Part shown: positions 1-12,535 of the stretch, in pieces | Layout: each line of letters opens with the position of its first letter | How positions within the stretch are numbered: position 1 is the first letter of the stretch | Assembly (NCBI GenBank): GCA_033032175.1 | Contig: CM065322.1 | Span: 15,686,001-15,750,000, forward strand | Direction of reading: 5' to 3' | DNA length: 64,000 nt | Source of the DNA: Saturnia japonica | Taxonomy: Eukaryota; Arthropoda; Insecta; Lepidoptera; Saturniidae | Notes under the pieces: model-generated | The model's database searches: none | Told to the model about the DNA's origin: nothing | What the model saw: the letters and a program-made list of their open reading frames with translations, nothing else | Program-made: the position numbers and the translations under genes

Positions 1-704
1 ATACTTGCCTGGGGCTTGTTTTGTTTTAACTTGAAAATGAAGCGACTTTCATGCCATCTCCTTTAAAGTGGTTGTACTAAAACAGAATCTTTTGCGAATG
101 TGCGCACAATAATTCAAAAAAGTTTTATTGCATTCGGACAAACAATTATACAGATATTTACCGTTATAACGCAGTAAAATCCTAATTAAAAAAATAAACT
201 GGTATCGTTTTATATAACTGGTGTTTATGACACTTCGTGTAGGTACTTCAACAAACTATCGTAAATAAAAGCGTTCAATTTGCATAAAGCCCGTCTAGTT
301 TCGCTAAATTTCAGTTGAAATTGTTTTTGTAGTTTGTAACGTCTCTTATGCTTCACCAAGTGATGAAATATGTGAAAAGACAGCTCTTTGTAAAACTTAA
401 TTAATCTTGAGGGTTTAAAATTTGATGATTATGTAGGTGTAGATAATATATATTAAAAAAAAAATTACTAACTTTTCTTTATGGTTCATCCAAGTTTGGT
501 TTATATTTGAAACGTTATTGCAACTAATATTTGAGTGTTTAATTAATGTTCTCAAGCTGTCAAATCGTATTATTACAAGTGAAGTATAATAAAAGTTCAG
601 AAAAAGGTATTACATTACCTAAAGTGTTATCTATGGTAACATGAAAGAAATCTTGTATTATATGTAAAATAGGAAGAATTCTCGAATATTAAAATTTTAA
701 ATTA
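1..704. other. AT-rich sequence, no feature recognised
   Basis: This stretch is A+T rich with frequent stops in all frames. I see no repeat family, RNA gene or convincing open frame in it. Confidence 0.5.
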
Positions 705-797
705 AATATAATAATGTATGTATGTCTGTTTTTAACCGACTTTAAAAAAAAGAGGAGTGTTCTCAATGCGGTTGTTTTTTTTAAATGGATTTTCAGC
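705..797 (+). repeat. 5' half of an ACCGACTTC-type dispersed repeat, split by a LINE
   Basis: It begins with AACCGACTTTAAAAAAAAG and runs to a TTCAGCCAT motif. The same order (ACCGACTTC, A-run, GGAGG-like block, GTTCAGCCATAA, then GATTTAGATGATTC) is seen at 7360-7550 on the minus strand and at 38139-38330 on the plus strand. Here the second half resumes only at about 1739, so the repeat was interrupted. The family is widespread in Lepidoptera; I cannot name it from sequence alone. Confidence 0.6.
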
Positions 798-1738
798 CAT
801 CTTTGTTTGTTTGTTTGGTTGAAAGATTGTCAACTCGCGTACGTAAGCTTATTTATATATTCAAAAATCTTAGACATGTCAATCTGTTATCACTTATTGC
901 GTAACTACTTGGAGAGGGGCGTCAAAATCTAAATTGATTATGCTTGAGAGAGCCCAAAGAGCTGTACTAAAAGTAATGTTCTTCCTACCATATCAATTTC
1001 CAACTTTCCCGTTATATAAAACTGCAGATGTTTTATTGGTCCGTCAATTATTTATATCGCAACTAATAATAAAGATACACTCTACATTGATATATGATCC
1101 CAGCATGAACTCAACTCAACGGCGTAAGTACATGGTGTGTAAAAATAGATCATTTCATACAGCATTTTGCATCGATTTTTCTGTTTCCTTGGAGATTACG
1201 TATATAATAAAATAAATCGGGAAATCTCTATCTATGAAAAGACAAACTACCAATGTAAAAAAGTAATAACAAGCTGGCTAATAAAACTTAAAATACATAA
1301 ATGCAATATACTCTATATAACCTTTCAATATACATACAGCCAACAATACACACTCACAAAATCACACACGTACACACACAAACACACACACACACACGCA
1401 TTAATTACCATTGGGCACCATCAATTGCATAAATTAATCAATTATAAATATGTGTTTATTTTCTTTTTTCTAGTATCTATTGTTAGTAGTAGTATTCGTG
1501 GCATTATTATTGTTACTATTTTTTTTTTCTTTTGTTTTTTATTTTAGTGTCTCACTTTTTTATTATATTAACACGTTAGTAATGGGACGACAAGTGAATA
1601 TTTCTATTTTGGAGGCAAACCGACTGCCAAGACACAGGGTACCCTAGTTTGGTGTTATTTTTGATTTGTGTTTCTAGGTGTATATCAATTTTAACTTTTT
1701 GCATAAATAAACTTATTATTATTATTATAAATCATTAT
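798..1738 (+). mobile_element. Degenerate non-LTR retrotransposon (CR1/Jockey-type LINE), 3' part
   Basis: This is the 3' end of a LINE ORF2, the reverse transcriptase that copies the element RNA into genomic target sites. Broken frames spell segments typical of the region after the RT domain: KLIYIFKNLRHV near 850, LERAQRAVLKVMFFLPY (940-1000) and VRQLFISQLIIKIHS (about 1040-1085). Around 1205-1285 a frame shift leads into the usual C-terminal YNKIN...WLIKLK block. A 3' UTR follows, with a CA-rich stretch (1346-1398) and an AATAAACTTATTATTATT end (about 1705-1740), as in LINEs that finish in short tandem repeats rather than poly(A). The element sits inside the ACCGACTTC repeat, and TTGTTT at both edges may be the target-site duplication. 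Catalytic RT residues are missing, so it is dead. Confidence 0.7.
1346..1398. repeat. CA-rich microsatellite
   Basis: Interrupted CA dinucleotides, purest at 1371-1397, within the 3' UTR of the LINE remnant. Confidence 0.85.
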
Positions 1739-1850
1739 TATTGTTTATGAAATGATTTAGATGATTCTTATTTTGTTTGAAAGGAATACCTCAAGGGTGG
1801 GTCTTATTTTAATTTCATTGACATCAGTTGGTTTTCTTTATATTGTTACA
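1739..1850 (+). repeat. 3' half of the split ACCGACTTC-type repeat
   Basis: It resumes with TTTATGAAATGATTTAGATG, then a GTTTGAAAGGAATACC block and CATCAGTTGGTTTTCTTTAT. These are the downstream blocks of the family seen at 18300-18490 and 38139-38330. Together with 705-797 it rebuilds one repeat interrupted by the LINE. Confidence 0.6.
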
Positions 1851-3060
1851 CCCGTGGGTATTAAAAATGCCGATGTTTGACGTGAAGAAGATTTATTTTA
1901 ATTTCACACAGTTACGAATTACACAAACTCACAACACTGTTATTTATTTCACTGTGGTTTCGCTTCCTTTTATCGCTCGTTTTATCGCTTTATAATTTAA
2001 AACTGAACTGCCTCGGCGCCACGCCTGAGTCGCTTAAATACCTACACTAAATGATCGCAGAAAACTCGTGAATCGTCTCTAACTTTCTTGATGTTTAGTT
2101 TCTATGCCTTCTCGACGACGTAATCGAGGCGAATAAGCCCTATACATGTGTGTGAAACCTGCGATGTTTATACAAACGAGCGCCGCGGTTGTTTACGACG
2201 CGAACATTATTTCGAAGTCCTGAGAAATTTGTAGTTGCTTCGAGATATTTCGGGAACAGGATTTTTTCTATATTTTTAATCGGGTTATAAATGATCGTAA
2301 AATATTCTTGTCTTGTAAAAATTGTCTTGTCTTTAACATCCCAATACACCGTTTGTTTCTCTTTTGTTGCACTATGAAATATTAGCTAAATGAATGGTAG
2401 TTATTTAAGAAAAAAGACACTTTTGGTTAAACAGACGATTAATTTTAAAATTGAATGACATTCATTAAAATAACAGTATTAAATAACAATGGTATTTCGG
2501 AAACAATTAATTATTTGTGTCATCTCAAAATGTAACCTATCTAACTGACAATAACTCGGTCGTTTTAATCTGCAAATACATCAGCAATATTGCTGCTAAT
2601 AATATGAACAGCTCGCTGATATAAACTGCCGTATACGCTACGTGAAAATTTTTATTCGGGCATTTTTAGGAACACAAAAATAATAGTATTTTATTTTCTA
2701 AATTGAAATAAAAATGAAAACAAGAAGTAAGGTTAACTATATACAGTGAAACCTATTAACTTCCTTTTTTTCTGACTGACTATACTGTTAGCTTTGCTCC
2801 CCGTCTAACTTAGGTATGTACCGCGGGCTTAAATATGCAAATCTATTCATAATCTTAAATTTTTCGATTCTTAATTTTTAAACTCCAATAAATATTAATA
2901 TATAAATAATACAAATAAATAATTTAATTATATATTAAAGAGTATGAAAGTGACGTTTTATTAAGGAATGTCGTTCCTTGTAGCATTAGGTCTCCATTCT
3001 AAAAGTGTGTTAAAAATCTTCGCTACAACAAACGACATCGTCAAAATATGAAGACAATAG
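1851..3060. other. Unassigned sequence with a GC-richer island
   Basis: No gene is supported. About 1990-2240 is richer in CpG (GGCGCCACGCC, GAGCGCCGCGG) than its surroundings and could be a decayed retroelement leader or LTR. TGTTACACCC at about 1847 resembles an LTR terminus, but I found no partner end. The rest is AT-rich. Confidence 0.35.
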
Positions 3061-3420
3061 AAAAGATTTTCCGCAACTACTGTGAAACATTTCTATTCTT
3101 TCCGCGACAGTAGAACGGAAGAAAATAAAAATCAAACAAATTTAATACGGAAACTTCACGAGAATGTAGACTCTAAAATCGTTATACTTAAAGTCCTGAA
3201 TAGTATGAGGGTAAATACACCTGCCAATATACGCGAGATTCAGCAATTTGTTACAGGATATACGGCAGTTTATTTCGACGAGCCGAGAACGAGAATTTTA
3301 AATGAAATATACAGTTACAATTCTGTTTCAACTACTCTTATGAAGAAATTGACTAGTAAGAAAATTGTTAAAAATATAGTCGTTTTTGGAGAACCTAATT
3401 TGATTTTTATAATAATTTAA
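3061..3420 (+). CDS. Unrecognised small open reading frame, possibly an orphan exon
   Basis: The frame is open from just after the stop at 3058-3060 to the stop at 3418-3420, about 119 codons with no in-frame ATG near its start. The product is polar and lysine/asparagine rich (for example HENVDSKIVILKVLNSMR) with no motif I recognise. ACAATAG just before 3061 could act as a splice acceptor, but I see no consensus donor near the other end. Base composition is close to the surrounding DNA. It may be a chance frame, a fragment of an unrecognised transposon protein, or a terminal exon. Confidence 0.18.
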   Translation, partial: KRFSATTVKHFYSFRDSRTEENKNQTNLIRKLHENVDSKIVILKVLNSMRVNTPANIREIQQFVTGYTAVYFDEPRTRILNEIYSYNSVSTTLMKKLTSKKIVKNIVVFGEPNLIFIII

Positions 3421-4116
3421 TTTTCTATAGTTATTTTGAATTCTTCGATTGCTTTTTTAGAATACATTTTACGTATGTAAAAAAGGTAAGAATGAACCGT
3501 TTGGTAATTAATAATTACCAAATTACATTAGTATTTGTTCGTTGTTGCGAAATAGGTTATCTTTAAAAAAAATGGATTAGTTTTAAATTTTTATTAAAAT
3601 ATTATATGTTTTAAATAAATCTTCTTTAGTAGCGTTATGATTTGAAACGTAATGAAACAAAAAAGCGAACCTAAAAAGAGGCAAACAAATACATCTATAG
3701 AATTTTGCCTGCGAGAGAATGAGATAGAAAACATTTATTATACACGGTTAATGCAAGTCTTAATTTTCACGACCACGATCGTCGTCGAATTGGCCTAGCG
3801 GTGTAATCACCAAACTTGTACGCACTGTTGTATATACAATATAAGTGGTCGATAATTCGACTGCCACCGATTTAAGGTTTTTAAAAATATATTTTAAAGA
3901 AGATATTGAAACCTTTTTTGAAAAACACACATATGCTCATGTTTATATTTAGCTTATATACAGATCTTCAAACACCATTTACAATAGGTAAATGTTTCGT
4001 AAACAATCGATATTAATATGTAGACATCTTCGTGTTACATTTTAATATTTTGGTCTTATAAATCTTTTATTAGTATTTTGCGCTTGTGATAATTAAACAA
4101 CGAATATATTATTTCA
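3421..4116. other. AT-rich sequence, no feature recognised
   Basis: No coding region or repeat boundary is supported. GGCCTAGCGGTGTAATC near 3792 resembles a tRNA-type A box, but no B box follows. Confidence 0.4.
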
Positions 4117-4626
4117 CTAACTGTGCCCGCGGTTTCGCTCATGTGGACCACAGAATGCCATCGCTTAGGCACAAGCGCGAATCTAGCGCCTCTGCTCCCG
4201 GCTATTTGAAAGACAAAAACGATTATTGTGGGTGATCCTTAGAAGATAGATATAATTATTATACTCCCGCTGACCTTTTTGTAGGTCTTTTTAAAAATAT
4301 ATATCTTATGGTTTACTCAGCGTAAGCTAATTAAGCGCCCAATTAAATGGCCAGTTATTTTTATTTGCGTGGAACCCTATTTATTTTTCTGAAATAAAAT
4401 TATCCGAAGTTACTCCTTATAAAATCAGTTATCTAACAGTGAAACTCCCGTCAAAATCGGTACAACCGTTTCAAAGATAACCTGGATCAAACAGACAGAC
4501 AAATAAATAAATATTTTAAAAATGGGTTATTTGTTATATGTATCGTATATACTTTAATAGGCATTTAGTAACAGCTGTTACTTTGGCCTTACCAGACAGA
4601 CACTTCAATTTTATTAATTATATAGT
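4117..4626 (-). mobile_element. Non-autonomous Helitron-like element, family A
   Basis: Read on the minus strand, the element starts near 4626 with a sequence resembling TCTATA-TTAATAAAATTG and a GTGTCTGT block. It ends near 4117 in a GC-rich segment (GAGCGAAACCGCGGGCAC) followed by TTAG where the usual Helitron 3' end is CTAG. Internal blocks (ATCAGCTATCT, CGGTCCAACCGTTTC, AGACAGACA) recur in order at 17800, 42472, 57191 and 61270. Helitrons move by rolling-circle replication and make no target duplication. This copy has no coding capacity. A Helitron origin is inferred from both termini. Confidence 0.65.
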
Positions 4627-6255
4627 TTACAGTATTTATACGAACTTTAATGTCACCTCATTATACATACATATGATGTAATCAATGCTTATTATTAATA
4701 ATTAGTTAGAGATTCGGTTATAATGTTTTCATTTCGCCAATTAATGCATGTTTAATATTAAACATCACCTTTAAAATTTACATCGGCTTTAACCTGTCGA
4801 TATTCAGAAATCAGAATAATTAGATATTTGTATAACATCGCTGTGTGTTTTATCGAGTCGAAAACTAATTTTATCTTTTTGAAGTGTTTGTATAATATCT
4901 GGAATATTCTGAGTGTTTATGTATATCGGCTACATTGCAGAATAAATATATTAAAGTTTTGATGAGTGTGTTTTCTATAGGTATCAATTATCAATTTTAG
5001 TAATACAGTTATCAAGACTTGTTGTTTTTGACACGCGTATAAGACTATTATTAACCTTATATGTTTTTATGAGTCTTTGTCGTCTTTCACCAATGACGTT
5101 TTATAAATAGACGCATTATACTCTCACTAAAAGGAAAGTTACAAATTTTGTTATCAGCATGATAAAAAAAGACATAGGAAATGGCAGTGTAAGGCGGAAA
5201 TCCTTTTATCAAAAAAGGATAAAAGTTTCTTCTCGCTCGCACTGGTATCAAGTTGAAAGTGAACAGATGGCAATTGCCTACCATTGTCAATACCATGTAA
5301 AGAGCCTCAATGCCGTGTAGTATCTACTTAGAAATACAATTGTAGTTCACGGTAAAAAAACTCTTATTTTTTGCAAAGAAATTAAACTTTTATTAATTGT
5401 GTTTTTAATACAATTTGGGTACAATTTTTATAACAATTTTAGTGTCCTCTGTGAACAAAGAAATTACATTAAAGCTTATATAATCTAAATCTTAATTTTT
5501 AATATTTAAAAATATTAGGTTTTTTATTAAATTCCGTATTAATCCTTATCCAGATAAATATGTTAGTTATGTTAGATCTCTTGGTTAATTAGTTAACTGC
5601 ATATTAAAAATTTACCTTTACATTATAACACTTAAATGAATACCGTAGGAGATGTCGCAAATTCAAAATTACGCGCAACCAAAGAAATCAGCAAACGCAG
5701 CGAAACGGTTGGCCAGTACTATGTACCGTTACTGCCACCCGCACCGTGGCCTACCTATGGACTATGAATTGCGCGTCGCAATCTAAAAGCACTTTTCGTA
5801 ACTATGAAGTTATGAACTATAAATATTAAAGCGATAAACTCTAAATCAATCAAACATGCTTTTATAAAAATAAATTGCACCCATGCGAAGTTTGGGCTTC
5901 CTAGTGTTCCTATATATATTACATATAGTTTAGGTAGACCGAATAGATAATTAATTATATTCATTTTGCAGATTAGCACGTACCAAGTACGTAGCAAGTA
6001 CCATTCTTGCGACAACCATACACCAATTATAGCATCCGCTTCAGTTTGTATCATCATGTAATCAAGCGGTTAGATAGGGATCTGTAAACTGTTGGGTCAC
6101 GATCATCAGGCACATTGTGATAAATTCGTTACAATCACTGTTATTTTATTTGCCACATATCAGGATCAGCTATAGCTTAGCTATCGAGAGGCTGCAGCGA
6201 TCTCTCGATGGTCACCTTTTTTTTATTATTATTTTATCGTTTATTTGTTTAGCAT
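4627..6255. other. Long unassigned AT-rich stretch
   Basis: I find no supported gene. Short frames at 5087-5296 and 5755-6057 on the minus strand lack recognisable content. Confidence 0.4.
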
Positions 6256-6450
6256 TATGGCTACTGCCTCTGAAGTGCAGCTGCCGGAACACACCTATTA
6301 GTGTTTGGTACCAGATTTTCGACTGCAGTGTGGTAGCAAGCCAGGCGGGCATTAGTAAAAGCCCAACCAGCATGATATGGTTTCATCACGATATTTTTCT
6401 TCACTGAAAGCTTAGATTTTTTGCAGGGATTCGAACTCACGTCCATTCAC
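6256..6450 (-). repeat. SINE-like fragment with a tRNA-type B box (family B)
   Basis: On the minus strand the order is GAGTTCGAATCCCTGCA (B-box-like), then GCTTTCAGTGAAGAAAAA, ATCGTGATGAAACC and a GCCCGCCTGGCTTGCTACCA tail. The same order appears near 12536-12670, 17395-17480, 41150-41390 and 44385-44580. A tRNA-derived SINE fits best, but no copy here keeps a clear A box. Confidence 0.5.
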
Positions 6451-7359
6451 ATGATTACATATCATTACAGAAAAATTGTCAAAATAAAGCTATATAGTTC
6501 GTCTGTTCGTTGCAATTTAAACTCGTATGTTTCCAAACGGAATTTCTTAGTTGGTCGAACGCATTATCTTTATGGATACCACCTGCCATTGGCAACAGAT
6601 GGAACTCTCGGACTAAGTACATACTTACTGTGTTGCAATAAAAGGGGTAACGAGAGAAATCTTTAAATGTGTTTTTATATTCAGCAATAATGACGTAGCG
6701 TTCGTGCGCGAGACGAAATTAGAGCCTAGAGCTTTAGTAAAGGGAAATATCGTAATACAGTTATAGATGATTAGTTATAATGACAGACTCGTGAGAATAT
6801 TTCGCACAAAAATATAAACAGTCTAACTACTGTCATGTTAGTACTACTGTAATATAGATGGCGCCTTGAATATATTTTCAAATAGATTTTTTTTTTTAAT
6901 ACTTTCTGAATAATTTTTTTAAATCTAATTTCTGTTAATAGCGAGAAACAGAAGCTTTGAAACGATGTTTTAAACACTAATTTTGTCGAAGAATCAAAGG
7001 AAATATGGCGTTGCTAGGAAAAACACCTTTGAGAAATACTCTGTCAATGGGGCCTACGTATAAAGGCCCTCAAGTATAATTATTTAACAATACCAAAAAA
7101 AAAAATATTACTTTTAGCACTATTTATTATTGCAGTTGAATGGCATGTGTGTGTAGTGGAGTACATATTTAAACGTACAAGGGACAAAATGTTGTTTGGA
7201 ATTGTCTCTTGTAAAATTGATAATTTTGCATTTTAGCTCCATTGGTCCCGTCTACATATAACACATGTCCAATGATCTACTGCTGAGTGAAAGCTTCTTC
7301 CCGAAGGACGAAATGAGTTTAAACACCAAACCAATCCACGAAGTTCAAACGCCTAGAAA
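6451..7359. other. AT-rich sequence, no feature recognised
   Basis: No gene or repeat boundary is supported. Confidence 0.4.
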
Positions 7360-7550
7360 AGAAAAAAAACCAACTAAAATAATTTTGAGGATTTCCCTGG
7401 TATATCTTCAAAGTTCCCTTTCCAACAAAAAAAGAATCATCTAAATCGATTCCTAAACAAAAAGTTATGGCTGAACATCCACAAAAAAAATCGAATCGAA
7501 AACTTCCTCCTTTTTTGAAGTCGACTAAAAAGAACATTCCTCTAGGTTTT
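7360..7550 (-). repeat. ACCGACTTC-type dispersed repeat
   Basis: The minus strand reads GTCGACTTCAAAAAAGGAGG, then GTTCAGCCATAACTTTTTG, a GATTTAGATGATTC block and a GTTGGAAAGGGAAC block. This is one of the better-preserved copies in the window. No coding function is inferred. Confidence 0.65.
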
Positions 7551-10080
7551 TAATGTTTTTCCTCAGAATTATTTCCTTCACCGTCAGCCGCTGGTATTAC
7601 TAATTAAATTCGTTAATAAATGTTTACGCAAACATAGCTCTAGATTTATTTTAATTTAAATGGAAAGCAATGAAACCGTTAAATATACGAACATATATCA
7701 CGAATAGATTGAATCCATCTGTTGCGTACCGTGCTGCGGTTTGTGTAGCCGACAATGACACCTATCCAAACCATTACCCGACCGCAGATCTTGATTACTT
7801 TAGAGTAATTAAAACTACTAATTTCATCATCCTCCTGGTATGACATTGGAAAATGGTGGATGACTTGTACTCCTTTTCTTTATAGCACATGGTGAAGCAT
7901 TGACGGGTTAGCGGTCGACTAACACAAATTGCGCGTTCAAATTGACACAATAATCCTGAACTTTCGATGAAGAGGAACATCGTGATAAAATCACAGCATG
8001 ATGGCAGCTACCACCTTACTTTCCTGAAGTTGCAAATCTGTCGCCGAACACCTGCCGAAGTAACCTGACCGCTGAACTCAAGTGCCAGTTACACACTTGG
8101 CTTAGCGTGTCGCAATCTTGGGGCACATTGTCTCTTAGCAACGGGTTTAATTGTGGTCAAACACTAAGCCTATAAAATATTTAAAAAGTATGGCAAATAA
8201 TATCTTAAGCTCCAAAGAATCACCTGCATGCTTATACACTACGGAATGTCAGAACGGTGGTAGCGAAATACTGAAAGAGGCTTTCCACTTCAGTCCTAAA
8301 GAATTACGATGATCAATCATACACATGAGGAAAAGCCAGAATGACAAGAAATTAACAGATAAAAAAATTAGGAAGTCATGGCGACTGCCGACAGAAGTTA
8401 AAACCTAAAACTTTGGAAGAACTGTGTTCTTTTTAATTTTTAAACTAATTGCAATATGAATAATTAGAATTTCATAATTCAAATAATTGAATTTATTAAC
8501 ATTAATCACGTTTTTCACATCTATTGGCACTCCGAGCTATAATTAAAATAGATCAGTTGTGTAGTCCACGCATGCGATATGCTGTCACGCTCAGTTATAC
8601 TGAAATAATGTTCTGTTTCACTCATACTTTTTCTCTCTGTTACGATCGCAATAACCTAAGAATGATTTTATAAATCTTTTCGTCGTACATTGCTTGTTTG
8701 CAAGACTCATTAACTTTGGAATTCCCAATTAAAAAGGTAATGTATAATTCGACAATCAGTTACAACCAGTTATACTGTTACATGTCAATGTCGGTGACGT
8801 AAACTCATAAGATTTACTACAAATAAAAATCGCACAAAGTGCCCACAGAAGTATAACTTAAAAAAAAAAAAGTGAATGCTCGTCAAAATAAACTGTCCTG
8901 TATACAATACACGTCTTCAAACTAGGAACACATGTTTGTAACATCGTTCGTACAAATGCTTTTGCAACATGTGTTATAGATTCCCTGACGTATATACATA
9001 AGCTATTTTAAATGTAACGCATTGAAGATGGTATTGTTATGGGAACGGATGCGTCGATGATTCCGTTATGTTTAAAACTTGTTCGTAATACCGCCTATCT
9101 CTTACTTTAACTTGGAAGTAATTCTCACCTCTTTCTATTTGCTCTACTGTATGTAGATACATGACGATAATAGTTGGCAATCTCGTCTACAAATACTGAT
9201 TGTACAAGAGATTACAAAATTCTCTGAAGATCACGTAAAGTGTTGGTTTTTTAAGAAATAATCCTATAAATCTTATAAAGCTAAAGAGATTTGATTGTTT
9301 GAACAAACTCTCTGAAACTGTGAGACAGATTTCGAAAATTTTTATTTCATTTTATAGTATATTTATTGATAATAGCTTGACGCTACGACTCGAAGGAGCA
9401 GAGAACGGGAAGTGGGAACAACGATAGACTGTAAAGGTGCGTTAGCAGCGCGGTCAAAAGTTGGTCAAATATAATAAATTTAATACTGGCGAAACCGTAG
9501 GGCATGGTTAGTTAAGAAAAATTATTACATAATGTTTAAGTAACGAAAAATAGATATTTTGCGTAAAGATCTCTTGTTATTTTCTTAGGACAATTTACAA
9601 ATGAGATAACAAATTTTGATTGATTACATCTTAGAAACGCTGGCTAATTGTTACGTATAAAATATATAATAAATGATGAAATTAGCGGAAAATCCTTTTC
9701 TTATAAAGCTACAAGGTTTAAATTTGATCATCATCTTCATTACGTGCTTATTGTTCATTTTAAATAGTCTTATTTTCCTGCTAAATAGTGGTCTGCGTTA
9801 ATACTGTAATTTCCGGGTTCTTCACAATGCTTGCCTTTGTCAGCCGACGGTGTTACTGATTAAAATTAGTGAATATTATAAATTCCAAACTCAAAATATA
9901 AAAGTATTTTATATTATTTAGACTATACGAAGATACTTATCAGTATCAACACACTATTCGACTTATTCATCGAGAGAGACCGGCAAGAATTAATCAACAT
10001 ATTATTAATAATTGTTTTTAACTATGATAGATATTGTTTACAGTTATTATATAATACATTATTCATGAATGTACTTAGAC
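7551..10080. other. Unassigned stretch with scattered decayed repeat pieces
   Basis: Short family-B SINE-like traces occur near 7560-7600 (TTCCTTCACCGTCAGCCG), 7960-7985 and 9800-9860. Near 9255-9480, AAAGCTAAAGAGATTTG and CGCTACGACTCGAAGGAGCAG resemble the head and middle of the Helitron-like element at 15825-16502, heavily decayed. No gene is supported. Confidence 0.4.
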
Positions 10081-10275
10081 GGAATCACTTCCAGATGTCA
10101 CTATCATTAACGTAATATTCCCCCCTATAATTCCCTTTTGACAATAAAACTTGCTTAACATGATTCTTGAACTATAATCCGGCAAATCGGTAATGTGCTT
10201 CGGAAGTTTATTGTAGAACCTAACACCACAACAGTATAAAACTTTTATTTGCCTTACAAAGTTTGAAAAATGTGA
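10081..10275 (-). mobile_element. LINE ORF2 C-terminal remnant (CR1/Jockey-type)
   Basis: The minus strand encodes GVRFYNKLPKHITDLPD, then a shifted frame for the continuation seen elsewhere as FKNHVKQ...LLSKG. The same C-terminal peptide occurs on the plus strand at 46630-46740 and in both blocks of the large duplication. In LINEs this lies at the extreme C-terminus of ORF2, before the 3' UTR. Frameshifts show the copy is inactive. Confidence 0.65.
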
Positions 10276-11454
10276 TTAACATTCTATAAGTTATTCTAGA
10301 CGTTGTTTTGTCCTTACGAAATACTTGCGAAATATAATAGTCAATAACTTGACCACAACGCCATCTATCCAAAAATTTTCCAATTTTCCCGGTAACTTTT
10401 TACATGTTTCATTTCCTAAAAACTATATTCGAACTATTACGAACATTTTAAACCAAATAATAGCCAAATCGGGCCAGCCGTTCTCAAGCGATGCACTTAC
10501 TAACGAAGATTAGTAATTACTAATAAGTTAACTTAAGCTCGGAGCTTGCGACACAGAACCGACATCCCATTGGTCTACAGTTTATCTTAAACTTAAATCA
10601 ACAGAGAAGTACTTAGTAGAAACATAGTCGACTATCGGCAGCATTAAAGCGGTCATATAAAAGAAAGCGTTCTTTAAAATACGGTTTTGGAGAGCGCGTC
10701 GAGTCTAAGTGGGAACCATTTGGTTGATCGTAAAACCTAAGGATCTCACAGTAACATGCTTATTACACTTACCGATTTCAAAGGTCCTAACTCGGTTAGA
10801 ACGCGAACGTCCCGAGATTCGTAGTTATGTTATCATGGTACTCATATTGTGGAAGCTTCAAAAAGTAGCCTTTATAGAAAAGCTAGACAAGATTTTAAGA
10901 CAAAATGTCTATTCTAAACAATATTGATTGTGGCTTTAAGATTTCTAACCATAGAAAATTCTTATCAAGATTTAAGAATAGAGTGCTTAATAATATTTCA
11001 AGCCATATTGAACAAAAACTTTGCAAAATCGTGTCGTAAAAATTCTAAATATTTAAGTTAAAAAAAATTAAAGGTAAAAAATATAATTTTTCAGTAATTA
11101 CTATGATGTTTTTATAACTACTAAAATAGTTTTATGGATACTGGTCATACAATTCACTCCGCGGTTATCATGCGACGGCTGAGCTCTAACTATTACTGCT
11201 CTAAGTGTTATTAACTGCCCGATCAGCAAAGCGGTTAGGGAACTACGCAGATCAGGACGATACCTTGATTATGGCTAATAGTCCCTTGAAATCGGGTAGT
11301 GTAATAGGCGTTTTAGTTGTAAGGTAAGTAAGGTTGATTCTTGTAGTGTATCGTATAAGTACTTATGTACTAAAAAACAATAAACAAACATCACGTTTGA
11401 AATAATTTAATTATTTATTGATTGATTACTGACTTGTAATGTATAGATTTATCT
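10276..11454. other. Unassigned stretch with one short dispersed-repeat piece
   Basis: About 10400-10510 contains AATCGGGCCAGCCGTTCTC and TTACTAACGAAG. This resembles the segment in many lepidopteran repeats that reads roughly 'AAATCGGTTCAGCCGTTCTC'. No gene is supported. Confidence 0.4.
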
Positions 11455-11830
11455 GTTTTCATAATAGAATCAAGCTGGGCTCCGGAGTCACAGTTTTATG
11501 GTAACCTTCATATCAGCAGAACAAAGATCTTTTCAATGTCCCATCTTTACCGTATTGTGAAGCTGTTGAACTGCCTCCCAAACAGTGTATTCCTTCCTTC
11601 CTAGGAACCTTTTTTATCGTTATAGCATTAGCGTTGTTACCACAACCTCACCTGACAAGTGACGATGTAGCCCAAGATGGTAACATTCTTCAACCAAAAC
11701 GCGAAGAGACATTTAAACACGACGACGACTCTGCGACGAAACTGGGACACAAATTGTTCTGATGCGATTTCGTGAGGCAAGGCAGCTAGTTCACTACCAC
11801 AGTTCGAGAGCCATTCAACTGCGATGAAAA
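11455..11830 (+). mobile_element. Decayed Jockey-type LINE tail and adjoining dispersed repeat
   Basis: At 11530-11600 a broken frame reads FSMSHLYRIVKLLNCLPNSV, similar to the better-preserved FSMTYLYRTVKLWNLL at 15085-15140. This LW-N-LP-SVFP pattern is typical of the C-terminus of Jockey-like ORF2. About 11650-11700 (CAAGTGACGATGTAGCCCA) is a block also seen near 41175 and, reversed, near 20270. Confidence 0.5.
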
Positions 11831-12535
11831 TCAATTCGTAAGTTTTTTATGCGTCGAACGAGTAACGCAGTGCGATTTGGTTTTTGTTTTGTCTCTTACA
11901 CCTGGTACATGGGGGCTCGAAATCCAGTCGGATACAATTATCCTCTATCGAAACCCCAGATCATCATTTATTCATTAGTATACTTCATACCTACTATCAA
12001 ATATTATATATTACGACATATATATGAGTTTCACGTAAACGACCAACCCTATTAAAAGCAAGACTATAAAAGACCAGTATAAAAGTAATATAACATAAAC
12101 CGACGCGATATGTTCGTGTTTAAAAATTCATACTTCATTAAATTTATTAAATAGGATTAATAAATATAATATTCAAAAAATTTAGCACGAGAAAGTAGTA
12201 AAATATATAGCCATACATAAAAACAAAATGTATACATCTGCATTGCAGGTTTTATGTATGTGAGTTATACAAATACTAAGTAATATCACACAGTTCAAAG
12301 AATAAAAGTAGAAAATAAGTACGTTTAACAATCCGAGTTACCCGAAGCAACGTGACGCGTGTTGAGTCAAATCAAATTGTAGTTATTTGCATTGCCAGAG
12401 ACACGTTATTAACACTCGGACACGACGTCGCGCTTTTTGTCTATCTCGGCTTATAGCATAATTCTGTCCTTTTCTCCCCACGTCGTTTCGCGTCATGTGT
12501 TAAAAGTATGTTCCCGTCTTTACAGTTAACCAACG
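11831..12535. other. AT-rich sequence, no feature recognised
   Basis: No supported gene or repeat boundary. Confidence 0.4.
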
